Below are positions 1 to 9,378 of a stretch of 64,000 nucleotides of DNA, one piece after another (position 1 is the first letter of the stretch; every line of letters begins with the position of its first letter). The stretch is from Mycobacterium sp. GA-1199 (GTDB lineage Bacteria; Actinomycetota; Actinomycetes; Mycobacteriales; Mycobacteriaceae): the NCBI RefSeq assembly GCF_001500045.1, contig NZ_LQIX01000053.1, positions 1 to 64,000 on the forward strand, in the 5' to 3' direction. A model generated the notes under the pieces. That model had not been told where the DNA came from, did no database searches, and was given only the letters and a program-made list of their open reading frames with translations. A program made the position numbers and the translations under genes.

Positions 1-15
1 CTCGTAAGCCGAGAA

Positions 16-684
16 TTGGTCGAAGGGGGTCAAAATTCGGGCGTCGACACGGGGTCAGTTTTCAGGCGACACCGACATCGGTATGAGGCTCGAGTAACTT
101 TCTACCTCACCGGCAAGAGAAAACGTCTCAGACGACGGTTCCGCACTGTCTCCGAGGCCGAGGCATTCATAGCGCAACTGCCTGAACCAAAGCGAGTGAG
201 CCGCTACAAGATCAGCGACGATCAGTACCGCGAGGCGATCCGGAAGTCTCAATCAATTGCCGGTGCACTCAGGTTATTAGGTGTCGTGCCAGAGGGCGGA
301 AATTATCGTGTCCTTCAGCGAGCGATCAAGCGACTCGATCTCGATACGTCCCACTTCACGGGTCAGTCCTGGTCAAAGGGCGCGAGGGTGCCTGACCGTA
401 TGCGACCGATAGAAGACTACCTATCGAATGAGTATCCAGTTCAGTCTCATCGATTGCGTCAGCGCCTGGTCAACGAAGGCATCCTCGAGCAAAGGTGCTC
501 CGGCTGCAAGCTCGACACCTGGATGGGACAACCGATACCGCTGGAACTGGATCACAAAGACGGCAACCACCAGAACAACGCGCTGGACAACCTCAGACTG
601 CTGTGCCCGAACTGCCACTCGCTTACTCCAACCTTCAGAGGCAAGAACAAGAGGCCCGCGCCCAAGCTAAACTCAGCTACCTAG
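16..684 (+). CDS. HNH endonuclease domain protein, phage-type
   Basis: The C-terminal third holds an HNH nuclease fold: a CxxC pair (CSGC, about residue 161), the core LELDHKDGNHQNNALDNL (about 176-193) and a second pair CPNC, which together would hold a structural zinc and a catalytic His-metal site. The N-terminal half is very basic and includes an arm-like segment, YEARVTFYLTGKRKRLRRRF, that may bind DNA. The start given is a TTG; the frame stays open to the left window edge, so the gene may be longer. Such proteins are common in phages and mobile elements. The stop codon lies 2 nt before a tRNA gene. HNH assignment is firm; substrate and element of origin are unknown. Confidence 0.75.
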   Translation: MVEGGQNSGVDTGSVFRRHRHRYEARVTFYLTGKRKRLRRRFRTVSEAEAFIAQLPEPKRVSRYKISDDQYREAIRKSQSIAGALRLLGVVPEGGNYRVLQRAIKRLDLDTSHFTGQSWSKGARVPDRMRPIEDYLSNEYPVQSHRLRQRLVNEGILEQRCSGCKLDTWMGQPIPLELDHKDGNHQNNALDNLRLLCPNCHSLTPTFRGKNKRPAPKLNSAT

Positions 685-686
685 AA

Positions 687-765
687 GGGGACGTAGCCTA
701 ATTGGCATCGGCGGGGCGCTTAAAACGCCCGACATTTGTGGGTTCGAGTCCCACCGTCCCCACCA
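687..765 (+). tRNA. tRNA with anticodon UAA (Leu by anticodon), CCA encoded
   Basis: The cloverleaf can be folded by eye: acceptor GGGGACG/CGTCCCC (687-693/755-761), D stem GCC/GGC with GG in the loop, anticodon stem GGGCG/CGCCC around loop CTTAAAA (719-725, anticodon TAA), T arm GTGGG-TTCGAGT-CCCAC (738-754), discriminator A762 and encoded CCA 763-765. The anticodon reads UUA (Leu), a rare codon in this GC-rich genome. The variable region is only 7 nt (731-737), whereas bacterial leucine tRNAs normally have a long variable arm. Confidence 0.85.
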
Positions 766-833
766 TTACAAAAGTCTCACAGGCCGAGCGCTGGCACGCG
801 ATAGTGTCGACATCCACTGACGAAAGCGCCAGG

Positions 834-1181
834 ATGTCAACGGTGAGGAAATTCCGTATCGGAGGCCGGCTGACGATCGCCGGTGCGTTTGCGGTCGCGG
901 TGGCGGCGGCGCCGCTGACTGCCGCCGTCGTCGCCACCTCCCCCAGCCCGCCTGGCCAACTCGCCGCCTGCCCACCCGGCGAGGACAGCGACCTCTACAG
1001 CGGACATTGTGTGCCGTACCTGGTGCCCAACACCGCCTCAGCAGTCAACAATGCGTGCCCGCCCGGGGTCAGCGGCGCCGAATGCACCGGGTCGACCGGC
1101 AATCAAGTGCCGCCCCACGCACCGCCCGGGCCGTCGCCCGAGTTGCAGGAACTGGAAGACGTCGTCACGCCGGGCTACTAG
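834..1181 (+). CDS. small secreted protein, possibly Ibp1-like
   Basis: This 115-residue protein has an N-terminal signal sequence: RKFRIGGR followed by a hydrophobic Ala/Val stretch to about residue 35. The mature part has four cysteines (CPPGEDSDLYSGHC, ACPPG, ECTG) and a Pro-rich tail ending PELQELEDVVTPGY. The pattern resembles small mycobacterial exported proteins annotated 'intersectin-EH binding protein Ibp1'; that identity is from memory and tentative. ATG 834 is chosen because it puts the signal peptide at the N-terminus; an upstream in-frame start would run through the tRNA. Its last 17 nt overlap the convergent recQ 3' end. Confidence 0.6.
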   Translation: MSTVRKFRIGGRLTIAGAFAVAVAAAPLTAAVVATSPSPPGQLAACPPGEDSDLYSGHCVPYLVPNTASAVNNACPPGVSGAECTGSTGNQVPPHAPPGPSPELQELEDVVTPGY

Positions 1182-2787
1182 CCGCCCGCACGTCCAGCAG
1201 GTCGTTGTCGCGCACGGCGTCGACGTCCAGAGTCCGGTATCCGTAGAGGTCGAACAGCACGGTGATCCGGTCGGCGTCTCCGCCGAGCACGGTGCCCGCT
1301 CCCCATTCGCGATGTTCGACGGCCGTGCCCATGGCGATGGCCGGTTCACCGCGGTCGGTGGCCGTGTGGTCGCGGCAGCGGTCGCAGTTGCCGCAGGGCT
1401 CGGGGAGGTAGTCGCCGAAGTAGGCCAACAGGAACTGCCTGCGGCAGTCCGGCGTCTCGGCGTATGAGCGCATCATCTCGACGCGCGTCCGGTCGACCCG
1501 CTCCCCGATCTCGGCCATTTCCACGGCCTTGCGGACCGCGTCGTCGGGGCGTATGCCGGTGTTGGTGAAGCCCGACCTGGCCGATTCCACCGCACCCGCC
1601 TGCTCGAGCAGGTTGATCGACGACGTGAGCCGGCGGCCTCGCTCACCGAGTTCTTCACGAAGGCCCTTGAGCCGCTTCGGCTTCCGGGCGTCCAGGGCGC
1701 GGTAAACCCGCCGCAGCAACTCCTCGTCCGGATTTCTGGTTGCGAAGAAGTTCCCGAGGGTGAGGTCCTCTGCCCGGTAGAACAGGATCGCCTCTGCCGG
1801 TTCGTCGTCACGGCCGGCGCGCCCCACCTGCTGGTAATACGCGTCGACGGAGTCCGGCACGGATGCGTGCACCACGAACCGGACGTTGGGTTTGTCGATG
1901 CCCATGCCGAACGCCGAAGTGGCCACGACGACGTCGACCTCGCCGTTCCGGAACCGATCATGAACTTCGTTGCGCTGCTTGGTGTTCAGCCCCGCGTGAT
2001 ACCCGACGGCCGACACACCACGCTGTGTGAGCTGCTCGGCATAGAACTCGGTGTCCCTGCGGGTGGCGCAGTACAGCAGCCCCGGCGTTGCAAGCTGCTG
2101 CACCAGTTCGACGACGTCCTGGCGTTTCCGGGCGTCGTCGGTGTGGTGACGGACTTCGAGTGAGATGTTCGGCCGGTCGAACCCGCCGGAGATCACCGTC
2201 GGCTCGCGTAGGCCGAGGATGTCGACGATCTCGCGGCGGACCACCGCCGACGCCGTCGCGGTGAGCGCGACGACCGGCGGCCTGCCCAAACGCTCGATCG
2301 CGTCGCCGACCCGAAGGTACGTAGGACGAAACTCGTGTCCCCACGCCGACACACAGTGCGCCTCGTCGACGACGATGAGCGACGGCTTCACCGCGGCCAG
2401 TCGTTTCATGACGTCGTCCTTGATGAGCTGCTCCGGACCCAGAAACACATACCGTGCCTCACCGCGCTCGACGGCCTCCCACGCCCGGTCGAGGGACGTT
2501 GCGCTCTGGCGCGAGTTGATCGCCACCGCATCGGGAGCGTCGGACTCCTCGAGCGCGGCGATCTGGTCGTGCTGCAACGCAATCAACGGCGATATGACGA
2601 TCACCGTCCGCGGCAGCAACACCGCCGGCACCTGGTAGATCGCCGACTTGCCCGAGCCCGTCGGCATCACCGCCAGCGAGTCGCGGCCATCCAGGATCGC
2701 GGTCATCGCCTCGAGTTGTTCTGGCCGCAGCGTCTGCCACCCGAAGACCTTCTTGGCGACGTCGCGTAACCGTTTGGAGCCGCTCAC
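1165..2787 (-). CDS. RecQ-family ATP-dependent DNA helicase
   Basis: The 540-residue protein has the RecQ superfamily 2 core: Walker A PTGSGKS (about 41-47), DEAH box VVDEAHCVSAWGHEFRP, helicase C-terminal motifs (YHAGLNTKQR, ATSAFGMGIDKPNVRFVVH, YYQQVGRAGRD), and the zinc-binding region CRRQFLLAYFGDYLPEPCGNCDRC. These unwind 3'-tailed DNA in recombination and repair. No HRDC domain is visible; instead there is a short C-terminal tail (about 480-540, REWGAGTVLGGDADRITVLF) that may be a small beta domain. It converges on and slightly overlaps the small secreted gene and lies 4 nt downstream of the oxidoreductase gene, suggesting one transcript. Confidence 0.9.
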   Translation of the reverse strand: MSGSKRLRDVAKKVFGWQTLRPEQLEAMTAILDGRDSLAVMPTGSGKSAIYQVPAVLLPRTVIVISPLIALQHDQIAALEESDAPDAVAINSRQSATSLDRAWEAVERGEARYVFLGPEQLIKDDVMKRLAAVKPSLIVVDEAHCVSAWGHEFRPTYLRVGDAIERLGRPPVVALTATASAVVRREIVDILGLREPTVISGGFDRPNISLEVRHHTDDARKRQDVVELVQQLATPGLLYCATRRDTEFYAEQLTQRGVSAVGYHAGLNTKQRNEVHDRFRNGEVDVVVATSAFGMGIDKPNVRFVVHASVPDSVDAYYQQVGRAGRDDEPAEAILFYRAEDLTLGNFFATRNPDEELLRRVYRALDARKPKRLKGLREELGERGRRLTSSINLLEQAGAVESARSGFTNTGIRPDDAVRKAVEMAEIGERVDRTRVEMMRSYAETPDCRRQFLLAYFGDYLPEPCGNCDRCRDHTATDRGEPAIAMGTAVEHREWGAGTVLGGDADRITVLFDLYGYRTLDVDAVRDNDLLDVRAASSPA

Positions 2788-2791
2788 CGGC

Positions 2792-4387
2792 TCATCGCGT
2801 CATCAGCGACAGGATCGCGCGGTTGAGCTGTCGGCGCGGCCAGCCCAGTCGACCCGCGTTGGACAGCGCGGCACGCGCCGCGTTGCGACCGCAGACACCG
2901 TGCACACCCCCGCCCGGTGACGCGCCCGCGCTGCCGAGGAAGACGTTCTCGACCGGCGTCTCCGCGCCGCCGAAACCCGGGAACGGCCGGAAGATCAACT
3001 GCTGGAACAATTGTGACGTTCCACCGTTCACCGCACCGGCATGCAGGTTCGCGTCGCTGGCCTCCAGGTCCGACGGCCGCTGAATCGACTTGCCGACGAT
3101 GTGGTCGCTGAACCCCGGCGCGTGCTTCTCCAACACCACGTCCACCGCCGCTGACAGCTGATCAGCGGAGGCGTCGTCGGCGACGCCGCGGGGCAGATGC
3201 GTATAGGCCCAGGCACTTTCGGTGCCGGCGGGCGATCGGCTGGGATCGGAGGTGGTCATCTGGCCGAGCAGCAGGAACGGATGCAGCGGCACGGTGCCGG
3301 TGTTGAGGTCGGCCATCCACCGGATCAGGCCGTCGTGGTCGGCGCCGAGGTGGACCGTCCCCGCATCGCTCAGGCTTTTGGATCGCCACGGGATCGGCGC
3401 GTCGAGCGCGTAGTTGATCTTCAACACCGGTGTGTCCCAGACGAACCGGTCGATGCTCTGGACGACCGATTCGGGCAGGGCATCGGCCGGGAGCAGGTCG
3501 CGGTACAACATCGGCGCCGAGGTATCGGCGATCACCGCGCGGCGCACTCGCACGGTCTCGCCGCCGGCGGTGTGCACGGACACCGCGCGTCGGCCGCGAA
3601 CGCCGATCCGGTCGACCCGCTGCCCGCACTGGATGCGTGCCCCCGCCGACGTCGCCCGGTTCACCAGCGCCGCCGTCAGTTGGCCGGCGCCGCCTACCGG
3701 AACCGGGAAGCCGCCGTCCTGGGCCATCATGATCAGCATGTAGCCCATGACGCCGCTGCCGGGTGCGTCGATGGGAACGTCGGCGTGCATCGCGTTGCCC
3801 AACAACAGGAGTCGCGCGGCCTCGCCCCCGAACAACTGCTCGGCCATCACACCAGCCGGTAGTAGGAGAAGATGCGCCAGCCGAAGCGCCTCGGCGGTAC
3901 CCAGCTCACGTAGCAGTCCGACCGCTCCACGCATCGGCGGGAACGGCGCGAACAACGTCTCCAGCAGCGGTTGCTTGATGCGCTGCCACTGGGCGAACAA
4001 GTCGCGCCAGCGTGCTCCGTCGCCGGGTGTGCGGCGCTCGAGATCCTCGGCGGTGCGGTCGAGTTCGCGCCAGATCAGCGGTGCGTCATCGTCATCGGCG
4101 GAGCTCGCATGGCCGACGACCGCCGGTGAGTGCGACCATCGCAAGCCGTGGTCCTCGAGGTGCAGCGCTTTGAGGGCCGGTGAGGTGACCGAAAGCGGAT
4201 AGAACGCGCTGTAGAGGTCGCTGACATAGCCGGGGAACAGTTCGGCGCTCTTGACCGCGCCGCCCGGTTGTTCCTGCGCCTCGAGAACCAGCACGTCCCA
4301 GCCCTCGTCGGCGAGCATGGCTGCGGCGACCAATCCGTTGTGGCCGGCGCCGATCACCACGGCGTCGGCGGAGCCTGACACGCTCAC
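2792..4387 (-). CDS. Phytoene desaturase-like FAD-dependent oxidoreductase
   Basis: The 531-residue protein opens with a dinucleotide-binding motif, VVIGAGHNGLVAAAMLADEGWDVLVLEA (about 10-37), of the carotenoid-desaturase/amine-oxidase flavoprotein type. The C-terminal FAD motif is ENVFLGSAGASPGGGVHGVCGRNAA. Family members oxidise or isomerise isoprenoid and lipid substrates; the substrate here cannot be read from sequence. No phytoene synthase or cyclase is nearby, so a carotenoid role is not supported by context. Its start overlaps the stop of the upstream SDR gene by 4 nt, so the two are probably translated together. Confidence 0.8.
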   Translation of the reverse strand: MSVSGSADAVVIGAGHNGLVAAAMLADEGWDVLVLEAQEQPGGAVKSAELFPGYVSDLYSAFYPLSVTSPALKALHLEDHGLRWSHSPAVVGHASSADDDDAPLIWRELDRTAEDLERRTPGDGARWRDLFAQWQRIKQPLLETLFAPFPPMRGAVGLLRELGTAEALRLAHLLLLPAGVMAEQLFGGEAARLLLLGNAMHADVPIDAPGSGVMGYMLIMMAQDGGFPVPVGGAGQLTAALVNRATSAGARIQCGQRVDRIGVRGRRAVSVHTAGGETVRVRRAVIADTSAPMLYRDLLPADALPESVVQSIDRFVWDTPVLKINYALDAPIPWRSKSLSDAGTVHLGADHDGLIRWMADLNTGTVPLHPFLLLGQMTTSDPSRSPAGTESAWAYTHLPRGVADDASADQLSAAVDVVLEKHAPGFSDHIVGKSIQRPSDLEASDANLHAGAVNGGTSQLFQQLIFRPFPGFGGAETPVENVFLGSAGASPGGGVHGVCGRNAARAALSNAGRLGWPRRQLNRAILSLMTR

Positions 4388-5160
4388 CTCGAGATCAGCC
4401 GGTTGGAGGCGGCCTTCACCGAGTCGGGCAGGAAACGGTTCATCAGACCAAGCCCTTTCGAAAGTGGCGATGACGCAACAATTTTCTTCCTTCCCTCCAT
4501 CAGCGCGTCATACCCCTGCTTGGCGACCTTTCCGGCATCGTCCTTCGGCATGCGCCCCACCAACGTGTCGAGCATGCCCGCGCGCTTGAAGAAGTTGGTA
4601 TCCGTCGGGCCGGGCATCAGCGAGGTCACGGTGACGTCGGTATCGCGCAGTTCGTCCTGCAGGGCCTCGGCGAGCGACTGCACAAACGATTTGGAGGCGT
4701 TGTAGACCGTCTGATACGAGCCGGGCATCATCGCCACGATCGACGATGTGAACAGCAGCTTGCCCGAGTTGGCGCTGACCATGTCGGCGAGCACCAGCTT
4801 GGCCAAATGCGTCGTACCCCGGACGTTGAGGTCGATGATGTTGAAATCCTCTTCGAGCCCGCGGTCGACGAATCGGCCGCCGCCTCCGGTACCGGCGTTG
4901 AGGGCGACGGCGTCCAAGCGGCGGCCGGTACCGGTGGCGCTGCCGTAGAGCCGATCGACTTCGTCCTCTTGGCGGAGATCGACCTGAACCGCGCGGACCT
5001 CCGTCCCGCTGGCCGCGAGTTTGTCGGCGCTGGCGTGAATGCCGTCGTCATCGGCGGCCACGATGAGGTCGTAGCCGTCGTCGGCGAACAGCTTCGCCAA
5101 CTCGAAACCGATGCCGCTCGAAGCGCCTGTCACAAGCGCGAGTGGTCGTCCTTGAGCCAT
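4384..5160 (-). CDS. Short-chain dehydrogenase/reductase (SDR)
   Basis: This is a classical SDR of 258 residues: cofactor motif TGASSGIG (about 12-19), NAG motif ALNAGTG (about 88), catalytic Ser in FTSSIVAM, and YxxxK as YNASKSF. The acidic residues after the second strand do not settle NAD versus NADP. The tail VAKQGYDALMEGRKKIVASS resembles mycobacterial SDRs acting on hydrophobic alcohols or ketones. It is the first gene of a minus-strand run with the phytoene-desaturase-like gene (4-nt overlap) and recQ. Substrate unknown. Confidence 0.85.
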   Translation of the reverse strand: MAQGRPLALVTGASSGIGFELAKLFADDGYDLIVAADDDGIHASADKLAASGTEVRAVQVDLRQEDEVDRLYGSATGTGRRLDAVALNAGTGGGGRFVDRGLEEDFNIIDLNVRGTTHLAKLVLADMVSANSGKLLFTSSIVAMMPGSYQTVYNASKSFVQSLAEALQDELRDTDVTVTSLMPGPTDTNFFKRAGMLDTLVGRMPKDDAGKVAKQGYDALMEGRKKIVASSPLSKGLGLMNRFLPDSVKAASNRLISR

Positions 5161-5255
5161 GGTGGCGGGCTACCCGACGGGGCCTTCACCAAACGCACGC
5201 CGCACACCGCGGCGTCAGCCGCCGTCGCGAGCATCGCCGCGTAAGAAACCAGCCG

Positions 5256-6683
5256 TCAGCCGGCGTCGCGATCATCGCCGTGGTCAGGACCGCCGTCGTC
5301 GTGACACTCTCCGCCGTCCTCGTCGTCTCCCTCGTCGGGGACGAGGTAGCGGTTGGGGTAGTGATAGTTGTTGACGCGGGCTTGGCCGTTGTCGAGCTGC
5401 GGCGGAGGAAGCCACGCGGTGCGCCCGTCTTTGCGCATGTAGGTGCGCCAGCCGCCGGGTTTGACCCGCCGATTGTCGGGGCTACACGCCAGGGTCAGCT
5501 CATCGATGTTGGTCTGACCGCCAGCGGCCCAATCGTTGTCCCCGTGATGCACCTGGCACTGGTAAGCCGAGGCGGTGCAGCCGGGTCGGGTGCAGCCGCG
5601 ATCGCGGGCAAACAGGGCCAGCCGCTGGGCTTTGGACGCCAAGCGTTTAGCCCGACCCAGGTATAGAATCTCTTCGGTGTGGTCATCGAAGATCGCCAGA
5701 TAGTGATGCGCCTCGGCGGCCTGGCGGATCACCTCGCTCATCGGCAGCAATGACCCGCCCCCGGTGAACCCATGCCCGGTGCCCGCTTCGAGCTCCTTGA
5801 GCCTGGCGGTGATCAGCAGCGTCGCCGGCAAGCCGTTATGGCTGCCCAACGTGCCCGACGCGAGCAACTTCCGGCACATGGCATTCAGCGCATCGTGGTT
5901 GCGCTGTCCGGTCGTACGGGTGTCAGCCGACACCGCTTCGGGCGGCGGCTCGCCGTGTACAGGCGGGGCGTCATCGGCCGGGTTGTTCTTGCCGGGGGCG
6001 GCCCACACCGCCAGCACCGCCTCCAACGCCGCCCGCGTAGCGGGATCAATCAGTCCGCGCAGCTCACTCATCCCATCGAGGCGCTGCCGGCCCAGTCGCA
6101 GCCAACGGTGCGCCGCGCGCACTTCATCGGAGAAATCCCCATCCGGGTTCAAATACGCCGCCAACCGCTCCGACGCCGCGCGCAACTCCTCGGGCGTGTG
6201 CTTGGTGGCCAACTCGGCCAGCTGCGCTTCGGCGGCCTCACGCACGTCATAGGGCATCGAGGCCGGGACCTGTTTGGCGAAGAACCGCCGGATCACCCGC
6301 ACATGCTCCGCGCCCACCAGGCCCTTCTCGACGGCGGCCGCCGTCTGCACCAGCACCGGTTCGAGTGTCTCGCCAGTCATCGCCCGCCGCGGCGCCAACT
6401 CTTTTGCCTCGGCCACCCGGCGGCTCGCCTCGGCCTTGGAGAGGCGCAGCAACACCGTCAGCGCGCCGGCCACGCTGTTTTCCCCCAACTCCGCGAGCGG
6501 GGCCTGCTGAAGTCCGGCCACCAGGCGATGGCCCACCGTCGCCGACCCGCGGGTGAAGCTCTCCCATTGCGCGGTCAGCGCCAACTGCTCAGAGGTGGTC
6601 AAGGCGTCGAACGACTCGGCGACCAGCGCGGACAGCTGCTCGGCCATCCCCGCGATCACTTCGCTCATACGTTCGAATCCCAC
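5256..6683 (-). CDS. DUF222/HNH (13E12 repeat family) protein
   Basis: The protein is 475 residues from the GTG at 6683, or 470 from the ATG at 6668. The N-terminal part matches the DUF222 domain of mycobacterial 13E12/REP proteins (LTALLRLSKAEA-like helix, then VEKGLVGAEHVRVIRRFF). The C-terminus is an HNH nuclease: CTRPGCTASAYQCQVHHGDNDWAAGGQTNIDELTLACSPDNRR. These genes occur in many copies in mycobacteria; the role is unproven and mobile behaviour is suspected. The tail after about residue 445 is very acidic and low-complexity (DEGDDEDGGECHDDGG). It stands alone between the SDR operon and kdpD. Confidence 0.85.
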   Translation of the reverse strand: MGFERMSEVIAGMAEQLSALVAESFDALTTSEQLALTAQWESFTRGSATVGHRLVAGLQQAPLAELGENSVAGALTVLLRLSKAEASRRVAEAKELAPRRAMTGETLEPVLVQTAAAVEKGLVGAEHVRVIRRFFAKQVPASMPYDVREAAEAQLAELATKHTPEELRAASERLAAYLNPDGDFSDEVRAAHRWLRLGRQRLDGMSELRGLIDPATRAALEAVLAVWAAPGKNNPADDAPPVHGEPPPEAVSADTRTTGQRNHDALNAMCRKLLASGTLGSHNGLPATLLITARLKELEAGTGHGFTGGGSLLPMSEVIRQAAEAHHYLAIFDDHTEEILYLGRAKRLASKAQRLALFARDRGCTRPGCTASAYQCQVHHGDNDWAAGGQTNIDELTLACSPDNRRVKPGGWRTYMRKDGRTAWLPPPQLDNGQARVNNYHYPNRYLVPDEGDDEDGGECHDDGGPDHGDDRDAG

Positions 6684-6858
6684 ATTGCAACGCTAACTTC
6701 ACCCACCGACATACCAGGCCCTTTTGTGACCGCTGAAACCAAAGAGACACAAGTGATTTCGCGCGACACCATGAGCCACGGAGCCGGCAAGTGCAGAGAG
6801 GCGGCAACGCAGGAGTGCCGAGAAGGGTTTGAGCCACGCCCTACACAACGTAAATTGA

Positions 6859-9378
6859 GTGGGGATGGGCATACTGGGACGAAAGACCGGGGACCTGCGC
6901 GTCTACCTCGGCGCGGCGCCCGGTGTCGGCAAGACCTACTCGATGCTCGCCGAGGCGCACCGCCGCCTCGAGCGCGGAACCGACGTGGTTGCCGCCGTGG
7001 TCGACACACACGGTCGACGCAAGGTCGGGCAGCAGCTGGCGGGCATCGAGGTGATACCTGCGCGCGTCGTCGAGAACCCTGGCCGACCAGGCGTACAACA
7101 CCAGGAGATCGACGTCCCCGCAATCATGCAGCGGCGGCCCAAGGTCGTGCTCGTCGACGACTTCGCCCACACCAACGCCCCGGGAAGCAAGAACAAGAAG
7201 CGTTGGCAGGACGTGGAGGAACTGCTCAACGCCGGCATCACGGTGATCACGACGGTCAACATCCAAAACCTGGAGAGCGTTTCCGACCTTGCCGCGCAAA
7301 TCACCGGAGTCGAGGAATCCGACCGTATTCCCGACGAGGTGGTGCGCGCCGCCGATCAGATCGAGTTGGTCGACATCACGCCGGAAGCGTTGCGGCGCCG
7401 CCTCGCTCACGGCAACGTGTATCCGCCGGAGCGTGTGGACGCGGCGTTGTCGAATTACTTCAGGCCCGAAAATCTCACGGCCCTAAGGCAATTGACCCTG
7501 CTGTGGCTCGCCGACCAGGTTGACGCGGCGCTGGCCAAGTACCGCTCCGACAAGAAGATCAGCGACCGGTGGGCGCCCCGCGAACGCGTGGTGGTCGGGG
7601 TGACCGGCGGCCCAGAGTCCGAGGTCCTGGTGCGACGGGCGTCGCGAATCGCCTCCCGTTCGGGGGCCGACCTGCGAGTGGTGCACATCGTCGACGGCGG
7701 TGGTCTGACGGCCATCTCGGATCAGCAGAAGAAGGCCGTGCGTGACCTGGCGGCCAGCTTGGGCGCCACCATGCACACCGTGGTCGGCGACGACGTCGCC
7801 TCCACTCTGATCGCCTATGCGCACGACATCAACGCGACGCAGTTGGTGGTCGGAACATCGCGACGTTCGCGGCTGTCGCGCATGTTCGACGAGGGCATCA
7901 GCGAGGCCGTCATCCAGCAGGCCGGCGGTCTCGACGTGCACATGGTCAGCCACGACCAGGCCAACACCGGCATCTCGTGGTCCGGGCTCTCGCCACGACA
8001 GCGCCGGCTCACGTCCTGGCTTGCCGCTTTCGCGATTCCGATCGCGGTCTGCGCGCTGACATTGCTGCTGCCGGAGCGGTTCCTGCGCATCGGTGGTCCT
8101 GGCGCGCTGTTCTTCATCGGGGTGCTCGGTACGGCACTGCTCGGCGGGCTCGCCCCGGCCGTCACGGCCGCCGTCCTGTCCGGCGCGCTGATCAGCTACT
8201 TCCTGGTGGCTCCGGCGAACGCGTTCTCCGTTCACGACAGCGACGGCTTCATGGCGACGGTGGTGATGCTGGTGATCTCCGTCGCCGTCGCCGCGCTCGT
8301 CGATCGGACCTCGAGACGGGCGCGAGAAGCGCGGCGAGCCAGTCAGGAGGCCACGCTGCTGGCGCTGTTCGCCGACGGCGTGCTCAACGACGCGGACCTC
8401 GACAGCCTGCTGGAGCGGGTCCGCGAAACCTACTCCCAGCGCGCCGTGAGCATCGTTCGAAGCCAGACCGGCGAAGTGCTCGCCCACGCCGGAACCGACC
8501 CGTGCGCCGACGTCGACGACGCCGACACTCCGGTCGAGATCGGAGACGACGAGTACTGGATGCTGTTGTCCGGGCCGGCGCTGACGACGCGTGACCGCCG
8601 CGTCCTCAGCGGTGTCGGGAAGCAGGCCGTCAACCTGGTCAGGCAACGCGAGGTGGCCGAGGCGAACAAGGCCGAAGTCGTCGGTCAGGCGGACAAACTG
8701 CAGCACGCGCTGCTCACGGCGGTCAGCCACGACCTGCGCACCCCGCTGGCCGCCGCCAGGGCGGCCACCTCCCGGATCCGCAACAGCGATGTCGACTTCT
8801 CCGGCGACGACACCGCCGAACTGCTGGCCACGGTGGAGGAGTCGGTCGATCAGCTGACCACGCTGGTGGCCAACCTGCTGGATTCCGCGCGCCTGGCCGC
8901 CGGCGCGGTCCGACCGCAGATGGCTCGCGTCGAACTGGAACAGGTCGTACAACGTGCGCTGCTCGGGATCCGCGCCGACACAGACGAGATCACCCGACCG
9001 GGCAGCGAACGGGTGAAGGTCGAGATCGACTGTGACGCGGCCCTGGCCGACAGTGAACTGCTCGAGCGCGTGCTGGCCAACCTGATCGACAACTCGCTGC
9101 GCTATGCCGACGGCAGCCTGGTGCGGGTGACCGCGGGCCAGGTGGCTGACCGGGTGCTCATCGCCGTGGTCGACGAGGGCCCGGGCATCCCGCGCGGCAG
9201 CGAACAGCAGGCGTTCGCCCCGTTCCAGCGGCTCGGCGACGACGACTCGATCGGCATCGGGCTCGGCCTGTCCGTGGCTTCGGGATTCGTCGAGGCGATG
9301 GGTGGCACGATCTCGGCGTCCGACACCCCCGGCGGTGGCCTGACCGTCGAGATCGACCTGCCCGCCGCACCGAACTAG
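6859..9378 (+). CDS. kdpD: KdpD-type osmosensitive K+ sensor histidine kinase
   Basis: The protein is a full-length KdpD of about 839 residues; a GTG (6859) and an ATG (6865) are both possible starts. Order of domains: KdpD domain with Walker A GAAPGVGKT (18-26), Usp-like domain (about 235-360), four membrane helices (about 390-485), a degenerate GAF-like region, a HisKA site with HDLRTP (His624), then HATPase motifs NLIDNSLRYAD, DEGPGIP and GIGLGLSVA. KdpD senses low K+ and phosphorylates KdpE to induce kdpFABC. Neither kdpE nor kdpFABC is in this window: a DUF222 gene lies upstream and a convergent hydrolase downstream, with the two stop codons sharing CTAG. Confidence 0.93.
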   Translation: MGMGILGRKTGDLRVYLGAAPGVGKTYSMLAEAHRRLERGTDVVAAVVDTHGRRKVGQQLAGIEVIPARVVENPGRPGVQHQEIDVPAIMQRRPKVVLVDDFAHTNAPGSKNKKRWQDVEELLNAGITVITTVNIQNLESVSDLAAQITGVEESDRIPDEVVRAADQIELVDITPEALRRRLAHGNVYPPERVDAALSNYFRPENLTALRQLTLLWLADQVDAALAKYRSDKKISDRWAPRERVVVGVTGGPESEVLVRRASRIASRSGADLRVVHIVDGGGLTAISDQQKKAVRDLAASLGATMHTVVGDDVASTLIAYAHDINATQLVVGTSRRSRLSRMFDEGISEAVIQQAGGLDVHMVSHDQANTGISWSGLSPRQRRLTSWLAAFAIPIAVCALTLLLPERFLRIGGPGALFFIGVLGTALLGGLAPAVTAAVLSGALISYFLVAPANAFSVHDSDGFMATVVMLVISVAVAALVDRTSRRAREARRASQEATLLALFADGVLNDADLDSLLERVRETYSQRAVSIVRSQTGEVLAHAGTDPCADVDDADTPVEIGDDEYWMLLSGPALTTRDRRVLSGVGKQAVNLVRQREVAEANKAEVVGQADKLQHALLTAVSHDLRTPLAAARAATSRIRNSDVDFSGDDTAELLATVEESVDQLTTLVANLLDSARLAAGAVRPQMARVELEQVVQRALLGIRADTDEITRPGSERVKVEIDCDAALADSELLERVLANLIDNSLRYADGSLVRVTAGQVADRVLIAVVDEGPGIPRGSEQQAFAPFQRLGDDDSIGIGLGLSVASGFVEAMGGTISASDTPGGGLTVEIDLPAAPN

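Noticed and set aside
5772..7523. Long plus-strand frame across the DUF222 gene and kdpD start
   Set aside because: It is antisense to a clear DUF222/HNH gene, Arg/Gln-rich, and shifts into the alternate frame of kdpD; a GC-rich shadow.
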